NCBI GenBank assembly: GCA_041664945.1
Contig: JBAYJY010000001.1
Span: forward strand, 27,459 to 91,458
Reading direction: 5' to 3'
From: JBAYJY01 sp041664945
GTDB lineage: Bacteria > UBP15 > UBA6099
Length of the DNA: 64,000 bases
The notes under the pieces are model-generated. The model was not told the origin of the DNA and did no database searches. It saw only the letters and a program-made list of their open reading frames with translations. Numbering within the stretch: position 1 is the first letter of the stretch; the number at the start of each line of letters is the position of its first letter. The translations under genes were made by a program, and so were the position numbers. Below are positions 26,429 through 35,418 of the stretch, piece by piece.

Positions 26429-27748
26429 TCAGCCTATGTAATTTCCGGCGAGAGCGCCTGTTATGATCGAAACTCCGGCGCCGCAGCGGTCGAACATCGG
26501 GTCATAACCCCCTATGATCGAGCCGGCGCACATCAGGTTTTCAAATGCCGGGTTCCCTTCCTCGTCCAGCGGCCGGAGAGACGTGTCGATCCTGACTCCG
26601 CACGCGAACAATTGCTGCCTGTCTACTATTTTCTCTGTTAAGAGATCCATCATCACGGCGTTCCGAACCGGTTTGTCCTTCACGAACACCGGCAGGTCGA
26701 AAAGCGTTTCCTGAAGCTGGGCGCCGTGTTTGATGCCGCCGCCTATGAATTTGCCGCTCGCGAGGATCGCGCCGCGCGTTTGGAACTCTTGCTTCGCGCC
26801 GTACGGCAATTCGGCGGTTATTGAAGAGATCGCGCCTGACGAGGCTGTGAATCCTGCCGCGCGGCCGCTTACCGTTTCTACGCCCGCTTTGTCCAGCGCC
26901 GCCTGAAGCGCGCGCATCAGCCGGTCGCCCGGAACGGACGGCTGGACGGTCGCGATCTCGAACGCTTCCATGCCGAGCGCTTTGCTCAGAATCGCGAGGA
27001 TGTCTCCAGCGCGTTCTATGCCCATGACCGCCGGCAGCGCCAGGTGCGTGTACTCGCCGCGCGGCAGGAATGAATTTATTTTTTCAGCGAGCTTTTCCGC
27101 ATAACCCGGCTGGTCCAGCAGTCCGGCTATCTGGAAAGGCGTCATGTTTGAGAACCCGTCTGCGCCCTGAAGAGAGATTTCATAGCTTTCGACTTTGTCG
27201 AAGCCGCGCCCGAAGATTCTGATCGCGGCGGCGTCGGCTGATTTCGCGACAAAAGCGGCGTTGAACTCGTTCAAGCCTTCGAAGCCGACGAAGGCGATGC
27301 GCATCGCGCCGGGCTCCCGGATGTCGCCCGCGGCGAGGCCGGGAAGGGCGAAGCGCGTTCGCTTCATTGTTCCGAGGTTGCCGATAAGCAGCAGATGGCG
27401 GTCCATTCCGCCTTCCGCCTGCTGCCCGCCGGCGGCCAGCGAGGCCATGAAGAAATGGATCGCGTCCTCGAATGACTCGCGCGCCGAAGCGCCGCCCAGC
27501 GCGCTGTACGGGTGGTATGGGTTGGCGATGGCCAGGGCCTTCAGGTTCGCCTCGAAGGAAGGATTGTCGGGTATTTCGGCGGCGCGGGGTTTAGCCGGGT
27601 CCGGGTCTATATCGAACATGCCAGTGGACATGCGTGTTGCGCCGGGCTTGTCGTTAATCAGCAAAACGCGTTCGAGCCGCCGCTTCGCCGAAAGGGCGGC
27701 CGCGCAGCCCGCGAGCCCGCCGCCGACCACTATTACATCATACTCCAT
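26429..27748 (-). CDS. glpB: Anaerobic glycerol-3-phosphate dehydrogenase subunit B
   Basis: A 439-residue FAD-type protein: DVIVVGGGLAGCAAALSA is the dinucleotide fold at the N-terminus, MSTGMFDIDPD and NPYHPYSALG follow, and the C-terminus has AGSIIGGYDP and GAGVSIITGALAGNYIG, as in GlpB. It works with GlpA and GlpC to oxidise glycerol 3-phosphate to dihydroxyacetone phosphate under anaerobic conditions. Its start overlaps the end of glpA by 11 bases. Confidence 0.92.
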   Translation of the reverse strand: MEYDVIVVGGGLAGCAAALSAKRRLERVLLINDKPGATRMSTGMFDIDPDPAKPRAAEIPDNPSFEANLKALAIANPYHPYSALGGASARESFEDAIHFFMASLAAGGQQAEGGMDRHLLLIGNLGTMKRTRFALPGLAAGDIREPGAMRIAFVGFEGLNEFNAAFVAKSADAAAIRIFGRGFDKVESYEISLQGADGFSNMTPFQIAGLLDQPGYAEKLAEKINSFLPRGEYTHLALPAVMGIERAGDILAILSKALGMEAFEIATVQPSVPGDRLMRALQAALDKAGVETVSGRAAGFTASSGAISSITAELPYGAKQEFQTRGAILASGKFIGGGIKHGAQLQETLFDLPVFVKDKPVRNAVMMDLLTEKIVDRQQLFACGVRIDTSLRPLDEEGNPAFENLMCAGSIIGGYDPMFDRCGAGVSIITGALAGNYIG

Positions 27749-29393
27749 AATCGCTCACGAATTCCCCGTAATTCCCGGCTGTGAAATAGATCGCCCGGTT
27801 GAGTTCCTCCTGAGCGATCTGTTCGCCGCGCAGGATCGGGAATTTTCCTTTCCAGCGCTGCTGCATGAATTCAGCGGCCGACTGCCACGCCTGCTCGGGC
27901 GTCATGCCTGTCTCTTCGGCGAGGATCGCCGCCGCCTTGTAGTTGCAGCGCGCGCTCTGGCACGGGCCGGTCCCCATGCGCGTCCGCCGCCGGATGTCGT
28001 CGGGCGTCCGCGCCCACTCGTGTCTTATAACATATCTTATTTCTGCTTCCATCACCGGCTCGCAGCGGCAGACGAAGTTGGCCAGCCGCCGGTTGCTTTT
28101 TATCATTTCGAGTATCCGAACGCATCGCGACCCCTGCCGCGTGAAAAGCCGCCGCACCGCATAGGCGGGAACATTGTATTCGGCGGCGAGCGCGTCGAGG
28201 TCAGGGGCGGAGTCGCCGCCCGGCAACGGTTCCTTGTGCGTCCGGCAATCGGCGCATACGTTAAGCTTTTTGCATATCAGGTCGGTTGTTTCCTCGGCCA
28301 TGATGCGGAATGTGGCGAGCTTGCCTCCGGCTACGCTGACGAAGCCGGGCACGCCGTCGCGCGTTTCATGGTCGAAAATCTCGTGTTCGCGCGTCAGCTT
28401 GTCCTCGATCTTGCGCCACTCGAAGAGCGTCGGCCGCACGCCGGTCATGACACGGATCATGCGGTGTTCGCGAATGGACGGGAACACGCGTTCGAGCGCC
28501 TGAAGCAGGTATTCGATCTCGTCGTGAGTCGCGGTCAGGTGATCGAGATCGCCGTAGAAGTCGTCGTCCGTGCAGCCCATCATCGTCGAGTTTTCATAGG
28601 GCATGATAAGGACTTGGCGGCCGTCCACAGCTTCGGCGACCACCGCGTAGTTTGTTATTCTGCGGTCGAAGAAAACGTTAATGCCCTTTCCGGGGCGCAG
28701 CTTCACTTCAACGCCGGCCATGTCGGCGACCTTCGACGTCCACGGCCCGGCGGCGTTGACGATGAGCTTCGCCGACACGTTCTGCTCTACTCCGGTCAGA
28801 AGGTCCTTTAATAAAAGGCCGGTCACGGCGCCTGCGTCATTTTTCAGTATTTTCAGCGCCTTCGTGTGATTGCGGATGTCCGCGCCATGTTCGCTCGCGG
28901 AGACCGCGTTGCCCGCGCAGAGACGGAACGGGTTGATTCCGTACTCGTCGATTGTTACCGCGCCGACGATGTTCTCCGAGAGGCCGGGCTCGATCTGTCT
29001 CGCTTCGGCGGGGCTCAGCCGCGTGTGTTTCTTGCTCTTCTTCAAATGCGCGAAATCGTCGTAACATTCCATGAATGTCTCGACGAGGTCTATCGGATAG
29101 GAGTCGCCTTTCATCACGGGCGTGATGAAAGGGATTCTGAAGAGCAGGTGCGGCGCGATCTGCTGAATGAAGCCGCTGTCCGTGCACGACATCTTTGTGG
29201 TTTTAACATCGTAGAGAAGATAGCGCAGGCCGCCGTGGATCATGCCCATGCAGGCGCCCGTCGTACCGCCGGCGAAATCCTTTTTCTCGACCAGCATCGT
29301 TTTTAGTCCGCGCATCGCGCAGTCGCGCGCCACTCCCGAACCTACAACTCCGCCGCCGATAACCACTACGTCATACGTCGCAACTTCAGTCAT
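27738..29393 (-). CDS. glpA: Anaerobic glycerol-3-phosphate dehydrogenase subunit A
   Basis: A 551-residue FAD-dependent catalytic subunit. DVVVIGGGVVGSGVARDCAM is the FAD-binding loop, GGTTGACMGMIHGGLRYL and MTGVRPTL belong to the G3P-oxidase/GlpD fold, and the C-terminal ANFVCRCEPV plus TGPCQSARC form the BFD-like 2Fe-2S domain typical of GlpA. An ATG ten codons upstream is possible, but GAGGG sits right before the ATG at 29393. Head of the glpABC-phosphofructokinase operon, divergent from polA. No glycerol kinase or facilitator is in the window. Confidence 0.93.
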   Translation of the reverse strand: MTEVATYDVVVIGGGVVGSGVARDCAMRGLKTMLVEKKDFAGGTTGACMGMIHGGLRYLLYDVKTTKMSCTDSGFIQQIAPHLLFRIPFITPVMKGDSYPIDLVETFMECYDDFAHLKKSKKHTRLSPAEARQIEPGLSENIVGAVTIDEYGINPFRLCAGNAVSASEHGADIRNHTKALKILKNDAGAVTGLLLKDLLTGVEQNVSAKLIVNAAGPWTSKVADMAGVEVKLRPGKGINVFFDRRITNYAVVAEAVDGRQVLIMPYENSTMMGCTDDDFYGDLDHLTATHDEIEYLLQALERVFPSIREHRMIRVMTGVRPTLFEWRKIEDKLTREHEIFDHETRDGVPGFVSVAGGKLATFRIMAEETTDLICKKLNVCADCRTHKEPLPGGDSAPDLDALAAEYNVPAYAVRRLFTRQGSRCVRILEMIKSNRRLANFVCRCEPVMEAEIRYVIRHEWARTPDDIRRRTRMGTGPCQSARCNYKAAAILAEETGMTPEQAWQSAAEFMQQRWKGKFPILRGEQIAQEELNRAIYFTAGNYGEFVSDYGV

Positions 29394-29581
29394 AATCCCT
29401 CGCCAGCCGCCATATTCTTTCACAGTATACTACCGCAGGCGCCAATTGCCAATGAATAAAGCATGCCCTTTGAAAAACGGCAGGCTCGGGATTAAACAAA
29501 AACCAGTCGGTTGCAGCGACACGCGGAAAGAATAAAGCGCTATAATAGCCGCGTAAAACATTTACGATCGGAGTGTTTCGG

Positions 29582-32401
29582 ATGCCGGATGAAAAAAAGA
29601 AGATTCTTTTAATAGACACTTTCGGGTTGCTCTACCGTTTTTATTATATTCTGCCGAAGATGAAGACGGCGGACGGCGCGCCGACAAGCGCGATTTACGG
29701 GCTGACCCGCGTGCTGATCAAGCTCGCGAACGAGATGAAGCCGGACTACATAGCCGTCGTGATGGAATCGAAATCGCAGACTTTCCGGCACAAGGAATTC
29801 GAGGCTTACAAGGCGCATCGCGACCGCATGCCGGACGACCTGCGCTCTCAGTTGCCTATTGTCGATGAACTGCTCGACGCCATCGGCATCGCCACCGCGC
29901 GTGTCGAAGGCTTCGAAGCGGACGATGTGATCGGCACGCTCGCGAAGCTTGGCTCCGAAAGCGGCCTTGATGTCGGCGTTATCACAGGCGACAAGGACCT
30001 GCTCCAGCTCGTGGACGACAACGTATGCGTCATGATGTCGAAAAAGGGCGTAACGGACATGGACTCCTACGACCGTGAGCGCGTCAAGGAGACGATGGGG
30101 GTTTATCCGGAAAATATACCGGATAAAAAGGGGCTCGAGGGCGATTCATCCGACAACATCCCCGGCGTGCCGGGAGTCGGCCCGAAGACCGCCGCGATTC
30201 TGCTCGAAAAGTACGTAACGATCGAGAAGCTTTACGAGTCGCTCGACGAGATTGACAAAAAGCCACTTCGCGAGAAGCTGGAAACGAATCGCGAGCTGGC
30301 GGCGCTGAGCAAGCGGCTGGCGACGATCGTGCGGGATGTGCCGATGGAGAGCGGCTTCGAGCGGTTCCGCCGCCCGGCTCTCGATCCGGCGGCTCTCGAA
30401 CCGTTTCTAAAAAAATACGAATTCACAACCATATTAAAGGAAATAAATAAGGCAATTAAAGCCGCAAGCCCGGTCGATGAGCCTGCCGGAACAGTCGGCG
30501 AGCAGCTCGAATCGAAATTCCGCGCGGTTTTCACCGAATCGGAAATAGTGAAGCTGTTGGACCGAGCGCGCGCCGCGAAACGGCTTTGCATCGACGTCGA
30601 GACCGAAGGACTGGACCCGTTTAATGACAGAATAGTGGGCTACGCGCTGGCGGTCGATCCCGGCGACGCGATGTATGTTCCTGTTCGGCACCGGACAGGC
30701 GCCGCGGCTGAGCAGGGCGACATGTTTGGCCCGGCTACGGGAGAGAAAAGCGCCGCCGACGCCAAGGATGACGAAAAACAATTGCCGGCCGCGCGCGTGA
30801 TGGAACTCCTGCGGCCCGTTCTCGATGACCCGGAGATCGGCAAGTGGGGGCACAATCTGAAGTTCGACCTGTTAATGCTGCGCAACGAAGGCGGGCCGGG
30901 CGCCGGCGCGCTTGTCGAAAACGTCGGCTACGACTCGATACTCGCCGCCTATCTCGCTGACCCGGAACTGCGCCGCTACGCGCTGAAACCATTGGCAGAG
31001 AACATGCTCGGCGCAAAGTTCCGCACGTATGAGGACATGGTCGGCAAGGGGAAAACGCAGAAGAAATTTTCGGAAGTGCCGATAGAAGACGCCATCGATT
31101 ACGCGTGCGCGGATGTCGACGCGGTTCTGCGGATCGAAACGGCTCTGACGGAACGGCTTCGCGAGAACGGCCTCGAACGCGTGTTCTCCGAAATGGAAAT
31201 CCCGCTCGTGCCCGTTCTCGCCGAAATGGAATGGAACGGCATTGCCATAGATAAAAAGGTTCTCGCGAATCTTTCCGACCAGTTCACGTTGCGCGAGAAC
31301 GCTATCCGTCAGGAAATTCGGCAACTGACCGGCAAGGAATTGAATCTTAATTCGCCAAAGCAGGTCGCGGAACTGCTGTTCGACACGCTGGGACTGCGCA
31401 AGGTGCGCAAGGACTCGACGGACATCGCGGCTCTCGAACAACTCGCCGGCGACCATACGGCGGTTCCTTTGCTGATCGAGTACAGACATCTGAGCAAGTT
31501 GCGCGGGACGTATGTCGACGCGCTGCCGAAGCTGGAGAACACGCGCACCGGGCGGATTCACACGACGTTCAACCAGACGCTGACCGCGACCGGGCGGCTG
31601 TCGTCGTCCGACCCGAATTTGCAGAACATACCTGTTCGTTCGGAAGAAGGCCGCGAAATACGACGCGCGTTCGTGCCCGGCGACTCCTCGAACATTCTGA
31701 TCTCAGCGGACTACTCGCAGATCGAAATCAGGCTGCTCGCCGAGCTTTCAGAGGATCCGATTCTCATGGACACGTTCAATAAAGGCGAGGACGTCCATAC
31801 GCGCACGGCGGCGGAGGTGTTCGGCGTTTCGCTGGACGAAGTTTCTAAAGATCAGCGCCGTTACGCGAAGACGATCAACTTCGGACTGATCTACGGAATG
31901 CGCGAATTCAGGCTGTCGCAGCAGCTCGGCATCTCGCGACACGAGGCGGCCGATTTCATAGAAAAATATTTCGCGAGATATCCGAAGGTGCGAGAGTTCA
32001 TAGAGACGACGAAAGCGCAGATTGTGAGCGATGGATACATCACTACGATGTTCGGCCGCAAGCGGACGGTGGACGACGTGAAGTCGGCGAACAAAATGGA
32101 GCAGGAGGCGGGCCTGCGAGCGGCGTTCAACACGCGCCTGCAGGGGACGGCGGCGGATATCATGAAGATGGCTATGATCCGCGTGTATAAAAAAACACGC
32201 GCCGCCGAGCTGGACGCCAAACTGCTGTTGCAGGTGCATGACGAACTTGTGTTCGAGGCGGCGAAGGATAAGGTTGCCGAGGTAGCGGCGATAGTGCGCG
32301 AGGCTATGGAGAGCGCGGGCGAGGGATGGGTGGATTTCAAGGTGAAGCTTGTCGCTGACGTGAAAGCCGGCCCGAACTGGCTGGATATGGAAGCGATCTG
32401 A
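29582..32401 (+). CDS. polA: DNA polymerase I
   Basis: A 939-residue polymerase with three domains. The 5'-3' exonuclease is at 1-290 (LLIDTFGLLYRFYY, FEADDVIGTL, DKDLLQLV, GVPGVGPKTA). The proofreading domain is at about 330-560 with its acidic residues present (CIDVETEG, HNLKFDLLML, YACADVDAVL). The polymerase domain carries motif A ISADYSQIEIRLLAE, motif B KTINFGLIYGM and motif C LQVHDELVFE. GGAG lies 8 bases before ATG 29582; a GTG three codons upstream overlaps that site. A TATAAT box at 29541-29546 may be the promoter, though no clear -35 is seen. Confidence 0.96.
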   Translation: MPDEKKKILLIDTFGLLYRFYYILPKMKTADGAPTSAIYGLTRVLIKLANEMKPDYIAVVMESKSQTFRHKEFEAYKAHRDRMPDDLRSQLPIVDELLDAIGIATARVEGFEADDVIGTLAKLGSESGLDVGVITGDKDLLQLVDDNVCVMMSKKGVTDMDSYDRERVKETMGVYPENIPDKKGLEGDSSDNIPGVPGVGPKTAAILLEKYVTIEKLYESLDEIDKKPLREKLETNRELAALSKRLATIVRDVPMESGFERFRRPALDPAALEPFLKKYEFTTILKEINKAIKAASPVDEPAGTVGEQLESKFRAVFTESEIVKLLDRARAAKRLCIDVETEGLDPFNDRIVGYALAVDPGDAMYVPVRHRTGAAAEQGDMFGPATGEKSAADAKDDEKQLPAARVMELLRPVLDDPEIGKWGHNLKFDLLMLRNEGGPGAGALVENVGYDSILAAYLADPELRRYALKPLAENMLGAKFRTYEDMVGKGKTQKKFSEVPIEDAIDYACADVDAVLRIETALTERLRENGLERVFSEMEIPLVPVLAEMEWNGIAIDKKVLANLSDQFTLRENAIRQEIRQLTGKELNLNSPKQVAELLFDTLGLRKVRKDSTDIAALEQLAGDHTAVPLLIEYRHLSKLRGTYVDALPKLENTRTGRIHTTFNQTLTATGRLSSSDPNLQNIPVRSEEGREIRRAFVPGDSSNILISADYSQIEIRLLAELSEDPILMDTFNKGEDVHTRTAAEVFGVSLDEVSKDQRRYAKTINFGLIYGMREFRLSQQLGISRHEAADFIEKYFARYPKVREFIETTKAQIVSDGYITTMFGRKRTVDDVKSANKMEQEAGLRAAFNTRLQGTAADIMKMAMIRVYKKTRAAELDAKLLLQVHDELVFEAAKDKVAEVAAIVREAMESAGEGWVDFKVKLVADVKAGPNWLDMEAI

Positions 32402-32529
32402 AAGGCAGTGGCGAGCGGTCAGGGAAAAAATGAATGGCGGCGCGGGAAATCGCGCGAAGTGTGAAAAAGTTTGAAAGGATTTTAAGGGAGACTTATTAAA
32501 GTTTTCCTTAAGACACAGGAAATATCCGT

Positions 32530-33741
32530 ATGGTGTCGAGGCTGAGTTATGAGGATTGTAAAAACATGCTTGCCGGGCGGCGGCTGCCGTGCGCGTTTGT
32601 CGATATGGACGCGTTCGACGGGAATCTGATGAAACTGATCGGCATGATGGGCGCCTCGGATAAGACGATGCGGGTTGCGACCAAGTCGGTGCGCTCGGTG
32701 GATATGCTTAAGCGCCTATTTGAAAAAGGCGGCGGACGCCTTAAAGGGATAATGTCGTTTACGGTTGAAGAGGCGGATTTTCTTTCGCGACAAGGTTTCG
32801 ACGACCTTCTCGTGGCGTATCCGAGCGTGCAGAAAACGGATATGGATTTAATGTGCGGAATGGCGAAGCGCGGGATAGACGTTTCGATAGTTGTCGACAG
32901 CCCGGAGCATGTGCGGGCGCTTGGCGAGGCGGGACGCGAGGCGGGCATCGAGTTGCAGGCGATAATAGAGGTTGATATGAGTTATCGCCCGGCGGGCGAA
33001 GGCGCGCACATCGGAGTGCGGCGCTCGTCGATCCGGTCGGGACCGGCGGCGCTTGCCGTCGCGCGCGAGACGCAGCGGGTTGGCGGCGTTCGGGTAGCCG
33101 GCATTATGGGCTACGAGGCGCAGATCGCCGGCCTGACGGACAAAAACCCATTCACTACATCCATGAATCCGGTGAAGCGGATAATCAAACATCTTTCGAA
33201 GCCGGACGTATTGCGGACGCGCGACGGAGTTGTCCGCTACCTGCGCAACCACGGCTTTGAGTTGCGGATAGTCAATGGGGGAGGCACAGGCAGCGTAAGC
33301 TTTACGTCGGGCGACGAGGAAGTCACCGAGGTCGCCGCCGGGTCGGGCTTCTACTGCCCGCATCTGTTCGATTATTATTCCGATCTCGATCTCGAACCGG
33401 CTGCGTTTTTCGCGCTGCAGGCGGTGAGGCAGCCTGCGCCGGGAATGGCGGCGTGCGCCGGGGGCGGCTACATAGCGTCGGGCGAGATAGGGCTCGACCG
33501 TCTTCCGGTTCCCTTTCTGCCGAAGGGGAGCGAACTGTTGAAACTCGAAGGCGCGGGCGAAGCGCAGACGCCCGTAGTTCTGAAAAAGGGAACGCATTTG
33601 CGGATCGGCGATCCGGTGATATTCCGGCACGCGAAAGCGGGCGAGTTGGCGGAGCGGTTTAATGAATTGCTGCTTGTCGAAAATAAAAAGATCGTCGGAT
33701 CGGCGCTGACATACCGGGGCATGGGCATGTGTTTCTTATAA
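32530..33741 (+). CDS. D-threonine aldolase-like PLP enzyme (fold type III)
   Basis: A 403-residue protein with an N-terminal alanine-racemase-like barrel. AFVDMDAFDGNL and RVATKSVRSVDML contain the PLP lysine (TKS), and VNGGGTGSVSF is the phosphate-binding glycine loop. The C-terminal part (GGYIASGEIGLDRLPVPF, KKGTHLRIGDPVIF) matches the metal-containing domain of D-threonine aldolase and D-serine dehydratase. It should cleave or deaminate beta-hydroxy D-amino acids. AGGAAA stands 7 bases before the ATG. It follows polA by 128 bases and is probably transcribed separately. Confidence 0.8.
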   Translation: MVSRLSYEDCKNMLAGRRLPCAFVDMDAFDGNLMKLIGMMGASDKTMRVATKSVRSVDMLKRLFEKGGGRLKGIMSFTVEEADFLSRQGFDDLLVAYPSVQKTDMDLMCGMAKRGIDVSIVVDSPEHVRALGEAGREAGIELQAIIEVDMSYRPAGEGAHIGVRRSSIRSGPAALAVARETQRVGGVRVAGIMGYEAQIAGLTDKNPFTTSMNPVKRIIKHLSKPDVLRTRDGVVRYLRNHGFELRIVNGGGTGSVSFTSGDEEVTEVAAGSGFYCPHLFDYYSDLDLEPAAFFALQAVRQPAPGMAACAGGGYIASGEIGLDRLPVPFLPKGSELLKLEGAGEAQTPVVLKKGTHLRIGDPVIFRHAKAGELAERFNELLLVENKKIVGSALTYRGMGMCFL

Positions 33742-33871
33742 TCCGAGAATCCGGAACGGGGATGCAAGCGCTCGGAGAATCGACTCCCTCTTTTGAAATG
33801 AAATAAAATGATGTAAAATTGAACGGCTCCGGGCGGACGCGGGCGAAGCGCCGCCGGAAAAGGAATGAAGA

Positions 33872-34855
33872 ATGTCCGGATTGAGCATGGTGACAGGCGG
33901 CTGCGGATTTCTCGGCCGCGCGCTCGTCGAACGGCTTGTGAAGAAAGGCCGGAGCGTGCGCGTGTTCGACATCTGCTGCGACCGCGAGCCGGTGGAAGCC
34001 GTCGAATATGTGATGGGAGATCTGCGGGATCCCGCGGACACCGATCTCGCATGCGATGGCGTCGACACCCTGTATCACCTCGCGGCCGAACGGTTCGGGA
34101 CAAATGGCGACCTCATCCGGGATGTGAATATAGACGGGACTGCGAATTTGCTGGAAAGCGCCGCGCTGACGGGAGTGAAGACGCTCGTGTTCGCTTCGTC
34201 GACGGCGGTTTATGGAACTCCGCCGGCCGAGCTTCCATGCCCGGAAATGGCGCCGCTTGTTTCGAGCGAGCCGTTCTCTCTCTCGAAGATAGTCGGCGAG
34301 GAAATGTGTTTTTCGATGCGCGAGCGGACGGGCATGAAGGTGACGGCGATCCGGCCTCCGACGATACTCGGTCCCGGTTTCGGCGACGAGCAGGTTCTTA
34401 AATGGATAGTGGATCGCGCGCTCAACAACCAGCCGGTTTTCATCCTCGGCGGCGGGCGTACGCGGCGCCACTATGTCGATGTGATGGATTGCGCGGACGC
34501 GCTCATTGCGGCGGCGGACTGCGCGGAAGCGGACGGAATGAGCTTCAATGTCGGTTTTGACAAGGCGCACACGGACGAGCAGTTCACGAAGTCGGCGCTT
34601 CACGCGGCGCGCTCGTTCTCGATTTCAATACCCGTGCCGCAGACGGTGATCGAGATCGGCTTGAAAGCCGCGCGCGCGATCGGCCGCAACGATTTGTTCC
34701 CGGAAGCGAATGAAAACATATTTGTCGATTCATACTATGATACGAGCAGCGCTAAGGCTGTTCTCGGCTGGCGTCCTGAAAAAACCCTGCCGGTCACGCT
34801 CTATGAATTCATGCGCTGGTACAGGCGCAAGCTAATGCGCCGCGAAATGAAATGA
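33872..34855 (+). CDS. NAD-dependent epimerase/dehydratase family protein with Phe in place of the catalytic Tyr
   Basis: A 327-residue extended short-chain dehydrogenase. MVTGGCGFLGRALVERL is the NAD-binding TGGxGFLG motif, LYHLAAERFG and FASSTAVYGTPP follow with the catalytic serine, but the YxxxK site reads FSLSK (bases ttc tct ctc tcg aag), so Tyr is replaced by Phe. The later RPPTILGPG and GRTRRHYVDVMDCADAL are as in nucleotide-sugar and sterol epimerases. The change argues against ordinary redox chemistry or for an unusual mechanism. GGA precedes the ATG by 7 bases, and a strong terminator follows. Confidence 0.8.
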   Translation: MSGLSMVTGGCGFLGRALVERLVKKGRSVRVFDICCDREPVEAVEYVMGDLRDPADTDLACDGVDTLYHLAAERFGTNGDLIRDVNIDGTANLLESAALTGVKTLVFASSTAVYGTPPAELPCPEMAPLVSSEPFSLSKIVGEEMCFSMRERTGMKVTAIRPPTILGPGFGDEQVLKWIVDRALNNQPVFILGGGRTRRHYVDVMDCADALIAAADCAEADGMSFNVGFDKAHTDEQFTKSALHAARSFSISIPVPQTVIEIGLKAARAIGRNDLFPEANENIFVDSYYDTSSAKAVLGWRPEKTLPVTLYEFMRWYRRKLMRREMK

Positions 34856-34879
34856 GCTGAACAATCTTCCAAATCGAAA

Positions 34880-34908
34880 AAAAGGGGCGGATTCAAACCG
34901 CCCCTTTT
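34880..34908. terminator. Bidirectional terminator between convergent epimerase and thioredoxin genes
   Basis: An 11-bp stem, AAAAGGGGCGG/CCGCCCCTTTT, around an ATTCAAA loop has a T run on both strands, so it can end transcripts from both sides. Confidence 0.92.
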
Positions 34909-34957
34909 CCATTTGTTTGTTTTCTAAATAGCGACAAATTACTCAGGATTAAAAAAC

Positions 34958-35278
34958 TTACTTTCCGACCAGAGCGTCGAGCGCCGCAGTGATAGTTCTC
35001 TCCTGTTGAAGGCCGACAAAACGATTCGCTTCGCGGCCGTCTTTGAAGATAATAAGAGTCGGGATTCCGGAGATTCCGAATTTTCCCGGAGTCGCCTGAT
35101 TTTCATCTACGTTCATTTTCCCGATTTTCGCCTTGCCCGAGTATGCGCCGGCGATTTTGTCGACAATAGGTCCCTGAGAACGGCAGGGCCCGCACCACGC
35201 CGCCCAGAAATCAACCAGAGAAACCCCGGTTTTTATCTCTTCAGCGAAGTTTGCGTCTGTAAAAATAGTTTCTGCCAT
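34958..35278 (-). CDS. trxA: Thioredoxin
   Basis: 106 residues with the thioredoxin fold and active site DFWAAWCGPCR (WCGPC), the buried Asp of LVDFWA and the cis-proline loop GIPTLIIFKDG. It reduces disulfides in the cytosol. AGGG stands 8 bases before ATG 35278; an in-frame extension 14 residues upstream is unlikely. It is a single gene between the shared terminator and the secreted hydrolase gene. Confidence 0.95.
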   Translation of the reverse strand: MAETIFTDANFAEEIKTGVSLVDFWAAWCGPCRSQGPIVDKIAGAYSGKAKIGKMNVDENQATPGKFGISGIPTLIIFKDGREANRFVGLQQERTITAALDALVGK

Positions 35279-35418
35279 TTTAATCCCTCCCCGATTTTTC
35301 ACTTCCTCTTGTATAACCAATCGGGCGTCCGGTTTGTTTCATGAAGCGGAAATTTATTCATGCAATGCGAAAGCGCGGCATTAAAAACGATAATAATATT
35401 GTTGCGAGTCGTGAACGC

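Noticed and set aside
27195..28811. A 538-codon open frame opposite glpA and glpB
   Set aside because: Also a GC-rich antisense shadow; glpA and glpB carry all the family motifs.
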